Shown piece after piece: positions 17,493-25,287 of a DNA stretch of 40,049 bases; positions within the stretch are counted from its first letter, which is position 1, and each line of letters begins with the position of its first letter. The stretch lies in assembly GCF_008370685.1 (NCBI RefSeq), contig NZ_VTZU01000065.1:1-40049 (forward strand). The letters run 5' to 3'. The stretch comes from Aquimarina sp. RZ0. Its GTDB lineage: Bacteria; Bacteroidota; Bacteroidia; Flavobacteriales; Flavobacteriaceae. The position numbers were made by a program, and so were the translations under genes. The notes under the pieces were generated by a model that had not been told where the DNA came from, ran no database searches, and saw only the letters and a list, made by a program, of their open reading frames with translations.

Positions 17493-18647
17493 CTATGCAT
17501 TAAATTTTACGGTAATACTATCATAGCCTACTTTACGTTTAAATTCACCTAAATTTTCTATATTTTCTTTATAATCTACAATATCAATTGAGGTTACTTT
17601 TTCTGCAAGTGTCGATAACAAAATATTCATTATCTGTCGGGCATGAGTAGCTCCCAAACAATTATGAGTACTAAACCCAAAACTTACATGTGGATTGATC
17701 TTGCGATCTAATACAATTTTATTAGGATTTTCAAATACTTTTGCATCACGATTTGCTGATGCCCAACATAAGGAGATACGAGAATCTGCTTTTACAGCAT
17801 GTTCACATACCTGGGTATCTTCTGTTACTACTCGCCCCATATGAGTCAATGGCGCAAAATATCGTATAAGCTCTTCTACTGCTTTCCCTGTGATCTCGGG
17901 AGTATCCTTTAATTGTTTTAATGACTCAGGATGCTCTGCAAAATAGGCAATAGCATTTGTTACAGCATTGATCACTGTATCACGTCCCCCGGCAAAAGTT
18001 AGAATCATCACTCCTTTTACCTCTTCTTTTGTCAATTGTTTACCATTGATTTCTGAAGCTAACAGTTTAGAATACAAATCATCTCCAGGATTTTCGATTG
18101 CTTTATCTATCTGGGTATCTATATAGTCATATAAAATATTGGCTTTGTCTCCATCCAGCGCAGTATCTTCACTTCTAAAAACGTGGGTACCCCAGCCTAT
18201 CCATGTTTCTGCTTCTTGATATGGTATATTGAGTAATAGTGTTAGTGCACGAGATTGCAATCGTAATGCAAAATCACCAACTACTTCGACTGTATCTTTT
18301 GTAAGAACTTCTTCTACGATATCACTAATCTGTGCTTTTAATTTTTCTTGATATACGGCTTCTAACGGGCGTTTAAACCACGGTTCTAACAAATCACGAT
18401 ATCCTTTATGGGCTGGCGGGTCTACTTCGAATGGAATTTGTCGGGTGTCACGGATATTCACTTCTGAAGGCACTACGATACGCCCAGGGGTCGCTCCAGA
18501 CTGAAAGGATTTCCAATTATGTGCGCATTTACGAACGTCTTTTAGACCTAAAATCATGGTTACCGGATCATCTTGATCATTCATTTCTCCGTAGCCTTTT
18601 TCTAATCGGGCCTTTTCAAACGGATCTGGATGTGCGCTTTTTTTCAT
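17493..18647 (-). CDS. Bacterial class I cytochrome P450
   Basis: The 384-residue soluble protein shows all P450 landmarks: the I-helix oxygen motif Ala-Gly-Gly-Arg-Asp-Thr, the K-helix ExxR in EELIRYF, and the haem loop FGFSTHNCLG with the thiolate ligand Cys330. The haem loop has Ser326 where nearly all P450s have Gly. The length suits a ferredoxin-dependent bacterial P450. Its own ferredoxin and reductase follow at once, giving a complete three-component monooxygenase. Sets with this make-up in marine Bacteroidota (Zobellia, Formosa; CYP236A) O-demethylate 6-O-methyl-D-galactose from porphyran. That substrate is inferred from the neighbouring galactan-type enzymes and not shown by the sequence. 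Terpenoid or fatty-acid hydroxylation is the alternative. Confidence 0.95.
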   Translation of the reverse strand: MKKSAHPDPFEKARLEKGYGEMNDQDDPVTMILGLKDVRKCAHNWKSFQSGATPGRIVVPSEVNIRDTRQIPFEVDPPAHKGYRDLLEPWFKRPLEAVYQEKLKAQISDIVEEVLTKDTVEVVGDFALRLQSRALTLLLNIPYQEAETWIGWGTHVFRSEDTALDGDKANILYDYIDTQIDKAIENPGDDLYSKLLASEINGKQLTKEEVKGVMILTFAGGRDTVINAVTNAIAYFAEHPESLKQLKDTPEITGKAVEELIRYFAPLTHMGRVVTEDTQVCEHAVKADSRISLCWASANRDAKVFENPNKIVLDRKINPHVSFGFSTHNCLGATHARQIMNILLSTLAEKVTSIDIVDYKENIENLGEFKRKVGYDSITVKFNA

Positions 18648-18724
18648 TTTTCTATAATTTCATTTGACACGATGCAAAGTAACTTACAACGTGGATATAA
18701 ATATTATACTATTTTAACCATTTA

Positions 18725-19561
18725 TTAAACTATAATACCCTTACTGTTTAAAACATCATTAAAAAAAAGCAAGGTTTCTTTTATATGAGTTTCCCAATAC
18801 ACCCATTCATGTTTTCCGGGGTTTTCTTTATATATATGTTTAATATTTAATTTTTCTAGCTGCTGATGTAGCTTTCTGTTTCCTTCTATCAATTCGTCAT
18901 CAACACCACAATCAAACCTGAATGGAGGTATATTCTCTTTATTTTTTAGAATCGTATCATAGACTGATTCATTTTCGGTATTATCTTGATCGTAAAGAGA
19001 ACGTTTTTCTTCTACAAATAGTTTCATCTCGTCCAAGACGGTGATAGATGACAAACCGGAGACAGCAGAAAACAGATCATTATGCTTACTACCAATACGC
19101 AGGGCTCCGAATCCCCCCATAGACAGACCTGCGATACATATTTTAGAATTTTCACTTGCCTGAGGAATCAGTTCTATCACTGCATTAATGACATCTTCTG
19201 TAATCCATTTTTCGAAATCCTGAGTTGTATGCGGTACATATGCACTGCCGTCTCCCCACAACCCATCAGATGGCATTGCAATGATCATTGGTGCAATTTC
19301 ATCCTTCGTAATCCACTCTTGCATCTTTAAATGAATTCCTGTTTTTTGAGACCAAATCCAGTGACTCCCATATACACCATGAAGTAGGATCGTTATTGGC
19401 AAATCTTTGTGTTCTGCCCCTGATGGAATATATACAGTAATATCTCCTCTACCTTGCAGGTTTTTACTTTTGACAGTAATATGCCTAAGGTTATTAGCTT
19501 CAAAACGCGGGTCTGATATTTCTGTAGTTCTGAATTTTGACATGCGTACTAATTTACTCAA
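18725..19561 (-). CDS. Esterase D-like alpha/beta hydrolase (S-formylglutathione hydrolase-like)
   Basis: The 278-residue protein has the esterase D fold signals: an oxyanion region in ILLHGVYGSHWIW, the nucleophile Ser147 in GLSMGGFGA, a probable acid Asp in DCGVDDELIEGN and a His in GKHEWVYW. There is no signal peptide, so it is cytoplasmic. The first codons overlap the end of the alcohol dehydrogenase gene by eight bases, which implies translational coupling. Relatives hydrolyse small acyl esters, including S-formylglutathione from formaldehyde oxidation. Beside a P450 and an alcohol dehydrogenase this would complete the route from a released formaldehyde to formate (inference). Deacylation of a methylated or acetylated sugar is the other option. 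A second Met at residue 7 could be the start. Confidence 0.88.
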   Translation of the reverse strand: MSKLVRMSKFRTTEISDPRFEANNLRHITVKSKNLQGRGDITVYIPSGAEHKDLPITILLHGVYGSHWIWSQKTGIHLKMQEWITKDEIAPMIIAMPSDGLWGDGSAYVPHTTQDFEKWITEDVINAVIELIPQASENSKICIAGLSMGGFGALRIGSKHNDLFSAVSGLSSITVLDEMKLFVEEKRSLYDQDNTENESVYDTILKNKENIPPFRFDCGVDDELIEGNRKLHQQLEKLNIKHIYKENPGKHEWVYWETHIKETLLFFNDVLNSKGIIV

Positions 19562-20675
19562 AAACGATTACACCTTTAGCATTTTTTCCTGATAACATAT
19601 CATCAAAAGCTTGTTCTAATTCTTCGAACTTATACTTAGTGGTTACCATTTCGTCTAATAATAAATCTCCTTTGGTGTATAAATCCAGTAATTTAGGGAA
19701 ATCGATCTGAGGTCTGCATTTTCCATATAATGGGTTTACATAGATCTTATCCCATTCAAACAATTGCATATCTATTGTCACTTCTTGCTCAATTCCACTT
19801 ACTTGCACAGCGGTACCGGCATTTCTTATCATAGATAGGGGTGCGGCTCCAAGTTCTGGAATTGCAGTGCACTCAAAAGCAAAATCAGCACCTCTATTGC
19901 TGGTAATTTCTTTTACCTGCTCTGTTGCTTTCAGTAGTCCTTTATCACTTTTATCTGCCAGGATCGTATGTGTTGCCCCAAACTCTTTGGCCATTTCTAA
20001 TCGATTAGGGTTTACATCTATAGCGATAATTTTTGTAGCTCCAGAGATACGTGCTCCTTGAATAACATTGAGTCCAACTCCTCCATTTCCTATTACTACT
20101 ACGCTTGATCCCGGTGTTACTTTGGCCGTATTTACAGCTGAACCATACCCTGTCATAACGCCACATCCAATTATGGATGCAGAACTAAAAGGAATAGTTG
20201 TATCATACCTCACAACGGCCTGTTCTTTTACCACGGCATAGGTAGAAAGTGTCCCAATATTAAAAGACCGTTCAATCCCTTTCCCTTGATATACAGTGCT
20301 GTCTAATCTCGCGTGACCTGTAGAAACTTCTCCATCCGGCAAGGCATCTCCAGCTACTACTGGTGAATTATTCTCACAAATATGTTGATTCTGCTCCTGG
20401 CACTGAAAACATCTACCACAGGGTATTGCCCAATTTAAGACTACTTTATCTCCTGGTTTTACTGTGGTTACACCAGGGCCAATACTTTCTATAATACCAG
20501 CTCCTTCGTGACCTAAAATAACAGATCTACCCCAATGCAATGAATCATGATCTGTGTGGCATAAACCGGACGCCATCATTTTCACTAATACCTCATCTCC
20601 TTGCGGGGATTTCACTTCAATTTCTTCAAGGCTAAATGTACCGTCTCCTTTTGTGATTGCTGCTTTTGCTATCAT
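19554..20675 (-). CDS. Zinc-dependent medium-chain alcohol dehydrogenase
   Basis: The 373-residue length is that of class I/III zinc alcohol dehydrogenases. Catalytic zinc ligands are visible as Cys39 (GLCHTDHDSLHWG) and His56-Glu57 (GHEGAG), and the structural zinc ligands as Cys86, Cys89, Cys92 and Cys100. The NAD(P)-binding motif is VIGNGGVGLN, followed by the dinucleotide-selecting Asp of AIDVNPNRL. It oxidises an alcohol to an aldehyde or the reverse. As the first gene of the P450 operon it may act on the hydroxylated or demethylated product or on the formaldehyde adduct. Alcohol dehydrogenases next to the methylgalactose P450 systems of marine bacteria are known, but their true substrate is uncertain. 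The A/T-rich upstream region carries a possible -7 box, TACCTTTA, at 20716-20723 (minus). Confidence 0.93.
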   Translation of the reverse strand: MIAKAAITKGDGTFSLEEIEVKSPQGDEVLVKMMASGLCHTDHDSLHWGRSVILGHEGAGIIESIGPGVTTVKPGDKVVLNWAIPCGRCFQCQEQNQHICENNSPVVAGDALPDGEVSTGHARLDSTVYQGKGIERSFNIGTLSTYAVVKEQAVVRYDTTIPFSSASIIGCGVMTGYGSAVNTAKVTPGSSVVVIGNGGVGLNVIQGARISGATKIIAIDVNPNRLEMAKEFGATHTILADKSDKGLLKATEQVKEITSNRGADFAFECTAIPELGAAPLSMIRNAGTAVQVSGIEQEVTIDMQLFEWDKIYVNPLYGKCRPQIDFPKLLDLYTKGDLLLDEMVTTKYKFEELEQAFDDMLSGKNAKGVIVFE

Positions 20676-21325
20676 TTATATTTTAATAGTTTAGATATTA
20701 TATCCATTTCTGCTTTAAAGGTACTTAATTTAAAAATTACTCTTTTTCATATACACTTTTAAAATAAAAACATCCACGATATTTGTGCACTCTTAACTTC
20801 TAATCTAACTGATTATAAGCTTTTATAAGATGTGAAATCTCTGTTTGTCTTTGTCTTTTTTACAACAGAAATGGAAGGAGCAATATAAAATATGAACTTG
20901 CTAGTTTATTACACTTAATTGACCATTTCTTTTATTATATTATCTTTTGTAATAAGCCCATTTTGCGCATATCCAATATGCTAAATATACTTCTGCTTTT
21001 CAGGTATATCAGGATTTTTTTAAATTTCACGGAAAACAGGGTATTGCAAACAATACCTTTTGCATAATTTTATCAAGAAAATTAGTATTTATAACCCATC
21101 ATTTTATTGAGTTGAATTTATTTTTCACATATCTTATAATCAAAGTTTTAAATATTTTTCTATGTCTTAATTTTCAAATATAAAATGCATTAAACAAATG
21201 AAAAAACACATATTTCCTATTCATGTTTTATGATTTCTGTTACAATAGATTAACTGAAGCTTGAACAACAATTACACAGGAAATAGTTTACGGGACATAT
21301 GCTTAAAAGTAAGTTCATAGTAAAC

Positions 21326-21416
21326 TAACTCGAGGCAAGCCCACGAGGCATTTATTGAAAAAAAACATTTTGATTTCGAGGCAAGCCTCGGAGCGTTTAA
21401 ATCTCGATTATCGAGT
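21326..21416. repeat. Palindromic repeat, copy 2 of the CTCGATTATCGA family
   Basis: The segment carries CTCGAGGCAAGCC, GAGGCATTTATTGAAAAAAA, GAGGCAAGCCTC (a perfect small palindrome) and CTCGATTATCGAG (six-base arms), in the same order as 17001-17100. It is the most complete of the three copies. Confidence 0.75.
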
Positions 21417-21567
21417 AAATCATACAAATACAAACCACCACCGTATAAGCGCCCTTTACGTCAAGTGGTTTTTTTAATAGACGTACTCCATTCTATCAAG
21501 AGTGGGGTAGTCTATTTAATATACTACTACTCAGATTACATGGTATCTCTTATAGACATTATCTTAA

Positions 21568-21750
21568 CTTTTTCTATTTCCTAAAAAATGGCTGAAATTC
21601 GTCCATATTTTATTACTTTTTTCGCCTGTAGTGCTACTATTAGGCTGCAAAAGTGCCTCATCTATACAAATTTCATCTCATTTCCGGTTAAAAACAAAAA
21701 GTCAATATGAGTTCATAATCACAAATATAAAGTACAAAAGCGTTCAGTAA
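21568..21750 (+). pseudogene. Lipoprotein-like frame lacking a start codon
   Basis: A 60-codon frame opens just after a TAA and reads KKWLKFVHILLLFSPVVLLL, then GCKSASS: a basic start, a long hydrophobic core and a textbook lipobox Leu-Leu-Gly-Cys. No ATG, GTG or TTG precedes the signal in frame; an ATG exists one phase away at 21588. This fits a small lipoprotein gene broken by an indel, or one using CTG. The stop codon lies inside the hairpin repeat at 21740-21785. The family is unknown. Confidence 0.35.
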
Positions 21751-21785
21751 AATTATCTATATCAAGATATTTTATCTGAACGCCT
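21740..21785. repeat. Hairpin repeat downstream of the metallopeptidase gene
   Basis: GCGTTCAG and CTGAACGC pair around about 28 bases, and the words ATCTATATCAAGA and TTAAATAATGAAAT recur in the same order at 23340-23415. On the minus strand it is 80 bp past the stop of the metallopeptidase gene, so it may be the transcript end. Confidence 0.7.
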
Positions 21786-21866
21786 TACTCCTTAAATAAT
21801 GAAATTTTCACTATAAGTATTAGAATAAATACTAATCATAAAGAAGTTCTTTGCCCTGTTTTAAGA

Positions 21867-22676
21867 TTAAAAACAGATGTTATCTGCCGCACTACCTCCA
21901 TATAATCTACGTAACGCATCTTTATCTGCATTCGTCAGGTTATTAAATTGAAAATTCGATACAGGAAAAGCCTGTCGATTCATTGTAGAACCAGAATCTC
22001 TGTTAGGCGTCCCGGGGATTTGTAGTCCTTCATTTGTATTGGTATGCTGAAAACCTATAGCATGACCTAATTCATGTCTAATAACAAACCGTAATCTCTC
22101 ATTTCTTCTCGGTACTCCATCAAATAAAGGTCCATTAATTTGAATAGCGGGACCTGCCTCCCCATTTCTGGGTAAGTCTGCTATTCCTGGTTCATTATCA
22201 TTATCAGTAAATGCAATTTGAATATCTGAATCACTCAAACTATTTACTTCTCTAAACCTTGCAAAACTACCGTTCACCTGATTCCAGTCATTCATAGCAG
22301 CTCGTATCTGTGGAGCGATTGCTAGTGTTTGACCATCTGATCGGCTTATAAAAACTTTTACATCTCTTACTCTCGAACATCTAACCAGAACGTTATGTCT
22401 TCTCTGTTTCATAATTCCCTGATCATCGCTCGATGCCTCCATGATAGTCTCTGTAGCTATTCTCATATCACCTTCTACAATATAACTATCTTTATCCTCA
22501 TCCTTAATTACCGGATAGTCAATCGTATTAAATCCCATTGTATTTAATCCTTTTATAATTTCTTCGGGGATGGCAGCCTGGATCGGTTGTGTGTCCTCTA
22601 TACTATCATTATCATCCTGGCATTGAACCATCAGTAATGCAGCAGCAAATACGGTTAAAATTTTTAAGTGTTTCAT
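21867..22676 (-). CDS. M57-type zinc metallopeptidase lipoprotein
   Basis: The 269-residue product begins MKHLKILTVFAAALLMVQC (lipid Cys19) and should be anchored outside the inner membrane. An N-terminal segment (PEEIIKGLNTMGFNT then DSYIVEGDMRI) is the usual opening of the Bacteroidota dual-action M57 family. The catalytic domain holds the extended zinc motif His201-Glu202-Leu-Gly-His205-x5-His211 (HELGHAIGFQH), and a Met-turn candidate is in GSTMNRQAFP. It cleaves proteins outside the cell or in the periplasm; substrates are unknown. It stands alone on the minus strand between repeats. Its leader and upstream palindrome are shared with the partial lipoprotein gene at 1-224. Confidence 0.92.
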   Translation of the reverse strand: MKHLKILTVFAAALLMVQCQDDNDSIEDTQPIQAAIPEEIIKGLNTMGFNTIDYPVIKDEDKDSYIVEGDMRIATETIMEASSDDQGIMKQRRHNVLVRCSRVRDVKVFISRSDGQTLAIAPQIRAAMNDWNQVNGSFARFREVNSLSDSDIQIAFTDNDNEPGIADLPRNGEAGPAIQINGPLFDGVPRRNERLRFVIRHELGHAIGFQHTNTNEGLQIPGTPNRDSGSTMNRQAFPVSNFQFNNLTNADKDALRRLYGGSAADNICF

Positions 22677-22851
22677 GTAATTTGGTTTTAAGATTAAAAA
22701 ATTGATATTAATAATTTATTTTGGTTAATTAAATTCGTTAAGCAATAAGGGAATAATAATAGCTAAAGGCATTAAGACATCCTCATATCTATTTGGTTTG
22801 AGTTAGAATACTATTTTAAGATTAAAAAGGTACAATGATAAAAAAAGTTTA

Positions 22852-22889
22852 CGATTCAAAACTGTTAGATATCTAACAGTTTTGAGTCG
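22852..22889. terminator. 38-bp palindrome upstream of the metallopeptidase gene
   Basis: The arms pair perfectly except for one position around AGATATCT. The inner 16 bases TGTTAGATATCTAACA equal those of the palindrome at 546-593. It lies 176 bp before the metallopeptidase start and 680 bp after the sulfatase stop, both on the minus strand. It may stop read-through from the carbohydrate operon, or serve as a regulator site. It lacks the flanking A/T runs of the first palindrome. Confidence 0.5.
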
Positions 22890-22956
22890 CAGTAAAACTA
22901 TACACACAAACTAGCCGAAGTATCTTCATGTAATTCAGCTATCTATAAATTTTATG

Positions 22957-23124
22957 TTATACGATTTGTGATTAAAAAATTCGTATAAATTCATTGAATT
23001 ATTTTTTCTTTATGCAAGGCAAAAAAATCAAGCATAGCTATAGCTACGGTTTATTTTTTAAACGAAGTAGAAAGGAAAAAGAAACGATGAATATGCGAAA
23101 TTTTTAGTTATAAATCGTATTATA
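22957..23124. repeat. Palindromic MITE-like element, type alpha, left copy
   Basis: About 25-bp ends are inverted copies of each other (TATACGATTTGTG on the left; CGTATTATA on the right, with AAATTTTTAGTTATAAAT inside). The middle has GCATAGCTATAGCTACGG followed by an A/G-rich run. The same design in the same orientation is at 38913-39080. No coding frame is present. It may be a non-autonomous mobile element or a structured RNA. Confidence 0.8.
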
Positions 23125-23170
23125 GGATCAACAAAAAAACATCAAATAATTGCAAGATAGAAATGATATA

Positions 23171-23331
23171 ATAATAGCATTTTTGCTTTAAAATTACCCA
23201 AATGAAATACAGTTGTTTTTTCTTTAGGCAAAAAAGAAAAGTTCAGCATAGCCTACGGTTAATTTTTATTTTGAAGCATAAGGGGAAAAGAACAAATTTT
23301 AGTGGGTAATTTTAAGGTAGAAATGGTATAA
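23171..23331. repeat. Palindromic MITE-like element, type beta, left copy
   Basis: Ends of about 29 bp are imperfect inverted repeats sharing TTAAAATTACCCA. The middle carries AGCATAGCCTACGG. The element is about 93% identical by eye to the reverse complement of 39076-39235. It lies just right of the alpha element, as the pair does at the other site. Confidence 0.85.
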
Positions 23332-23347
23332 CAGAAATAAATTACAA

Positions 23348-23396
23348 AGGCGTTCAGTAAAATCATCTATATCAAGAAACTTTTATCTGAACGCCT
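23348..23396. repeat. Hairpin repeat downstream of the sulfatase gene
   Basis: AGGCGTTCAG and CTGAACGCCT form a perfect ten-base stem around 29 bases. It is the second copy of the hairpin at 21740-21785, with the same trailing TTAAATAATGAAAT. It is about 170 bp past the sulfatase stop on the minus strand and may end that transcript. Confidence 0.7.
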
Positions 23397-23456
23397 GCCC
23401 TTTAAATAATGAAATTTATTGTATGCAAACATGTAGCCCTTCTTATTGAGCAGTAA

Positions 23457-23511
23457 AGTAAACTACCTACTAGGCAAGCTTCGAAGCATTTACATCTCGG
23501 TTATAGAGTAA
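23457..23511. repeat. Partial copy 3 of the CTCGATTATCGA family
   Basis: The words AGTAAACTACC, AGGCAAGCTTCG and TTTACATCTCGGTTATAGAG follow the order of 21326-21416, but the middle part is missing. It lies just past the sulfatase stop. Confidence 0.55.
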
Positions 23512-23568
23512 AAAGTTACGATAAGTTCTATATAAAAACCCCAAATCATTATAGGGCTCACCTGCTAT

Positions 23569-25101
23569 TTACAACTGGCTCAATGATTTACTATATTGTT
23601 GGTATAATGGTGCTAAATCCAAAGGGTCATTTTTCTCTTTTTGGAGTGTCAATAATTCCGTGAACAGAGAAAGTACCTTCTCTTTAAATGCTGGCTGACT
23701 TGATATATCAACCATTTCTTCCGGATCATTTTTTATATCAAAAAGTAATACTTTGCTTAATTTAGGATATACAATTAGTTTATATCCATCTTTGCGGATC
23801 ATCCTTTGAAGATCAATATAAGCTCCATAAATAGATTCGTATGAACCTTTATTAACTTCTCCTTTTGCTAATGTAAGAAGACTGTTGAATTCTACGTATC
23901 CAGGTTTTTCTATTCCTGCTAATTCCAGGCTTGTTGCCATTGCATCCTGAAGGTAAATATCTTCGGATACTTTTTTCCCTTTCGGAATTTCGGGCCCCAC
24001 AATCATAAAAGGAGCTCTGATACTGTGATCAAACAAGCTTTGTTTTCCTATCAATCCATGCCTTCCCATTGCCAACCCATGATCGGCAGTAAAAATAATA
24101 TAGGTATTTCCCATCTTACCACTGGCTTCTAATCCTTTGAGGATGTGCCCTATTTGTTCATCCATATGCGTTATTAATGCATAATATTCCTGAATATGTT
24201 TTTTTGTAGCATACTCGGTACGTGGAAAAGGAGCCAAAGCTTCATCTCTGAGGTCTGGTCCGTTCCCCATTCCATCTTTATGAGGATACTCCGGCAACCA
24301 ACTTTTTGGCAAACTAATAGATTCCAGAGGATACTTATCGATATATTCTTGTGGAGCTTGTCTTGGATCATGGGGAGCATTAAATGCCAGATACATAAAA
24401 AATGGGGTGTCCTGATTTTTTGCCTGATCAATAAATGAAAGCGCATCATCTTTTAATACCTCACTCCAATGCTTTCCTCCTTCCCAAAATCCTCCAAACT
24501 TAGTATTTGTAGGAGACCAGATTGTATCATTTTTGTCCTTTGGGCGGTTATATCCGACAGGCATTAAAGAAGAAGGTGCAATATCAGTCCCTTTGATATC
24601 TTTAAATTTCTGAACCATCTCATCGTGATTCCACGCATCGCCTGGCATACCAGGTCTAATATGGGTTACATTCTTAAATACTTTTTCTGCTCCTGCATCT
24701 ATATGCCACTTCCCTGTCATATAGGTAGAATACCCTTGAGATTCCATAAGTTTACCCCATGTTTTATCAAAATCTTCGTTAGATTGCCAACGTTCTCTAA
24801 ACTGATTTGCATTCCAGACACTACGCCCGGAGATAATCATAGATCTGGATGCGGTGCAAATAGCTCCATTCCAGCCTCCCATATTATAGGCGTGTGTAAA
24901 TGTTGTTCCTTTAGCTACCAAACGATCCAAATTAGGGGTTTGTACTTCTTTATTCCCCAAAGCATGAATAGCTGAATAGGTAAGATCATCTGCAAAAATG
25001 AAGACTACATTTGGCTTTTTTTTAACGGCTTTCTTCTGCGGCTGCGAACACGATAATATTGTTAGCACCAAAGAGAATATTATTATTGTGAATCTATTCA
25101 T
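23569..25101 (-). CDS. S1 family formylglycine-dependent sulfatase, lipoprotein
   Basis: The 510-residue protein has a lipoprotein signal ending LTILSC (Cys18). The sulfatase core begins with the metal-binding PNVVFIFADDLTYSA, and the maturation motif is Cys82-Thr-Ala-Ser-Arg86 (ICTASRSMIISGR); Cys82 should be converted to formylglycine. Later landmarks are MTGKWHID, MYLAFNAPHDPRQAP and IIFTADHGLAMGRHGLIGKQ with the remaining metal ligands. It removes sulfate esters from sugar units in the periplasm or at the surface. It closes the minus-strand carbohydrate locus, 187 bp after the sensor gene. The sulfated substrate is likely an algal galactan, judged from the GH2 and GH43 neighbours (inference). 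No maturase gene is in the window. Confidence 0.95.
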   Translation of the reverse strand: MNRFTIIIFSLVLTILSCSQPQKKAVKKKPNVVFIFADDLTYSAIHALGNKEVQTPNLDRLVAKGTTFTHAYNMGGWNGAICTASRSMIISGRSVWNANQFRERWQSNEDFDKTWGKLMESQGYSTYMTGKWHIDAGAEKVFKNVTHIRPGMPGDAWNHDEMVQKFKDIKGTDIAPSSLMPVGYNRPKDKNDTIWSPTNTKFGGFWEGGKHWSEVLKDDALSFIDQAKNQDTPFFMYLAFNAPHDPRQAPQEYIDKYPLESISLPKSWLPEYPHKDGMGNGPDLRDEALAPFPRTEYATKKHIQEYYALITHMDEQIGHILKGLEASGKMGNTYIIFTADHGLAMGRHGLIGKQSLFDHSIRAPFMIVGPEIPKGKKVSEDIYLQDAMATSLELAGIEKPGYVEFNSLLTLAKGEVNKGSYESIYGAYIDLQRMIRKDGYKLIVYPKLSKVLLFDIKNDPEEMVDISSQPAFKEKVLSLFTELLTLQKEKNDPLDLAPLYQQYSKSLSQL

Positions 25102-25287
25102 GTGGTGGTTGTTTATTTTTTTTCAGAAATGATTACGTATTTTTGAAATATTGAGGAAGGCATTCTAAAATATTTCTCTTCCCTCGGGGGTGAGAAGAGA
25201 AAAACACATTTTACAATCCCTTCCTAAAATCTCTCCTGGTAAGCGAAAGATTGTTACAATATTTCAAAAGTATCATTATATCTATTT

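Larger units (their letters stand above)
20676..21866. other. Long intergenic region with hairpins and repeats
   Basis: These 1.2 kb hold the leader of the P450 operon at the left and, from 21326, repeated palindromic DNA, described separately. A plus-strand hairpin at 21432-21475 (AAACCAC pairing with GTGGTTT, followed by T) looks like a terminator, although no gene feeds it. A lipoprotein-like frame without a start lies at 21568-21750. Between about 20760 and 21320 I see no gene and no strong structure. Confidence 0.6.

Noticed and set aside
24174..24975. Several frames of 80-116 codons on both strands inside the sulfatase gene
   Set aside because: The sulfatase reading has the full set of family motifs here, so the others are shadows.
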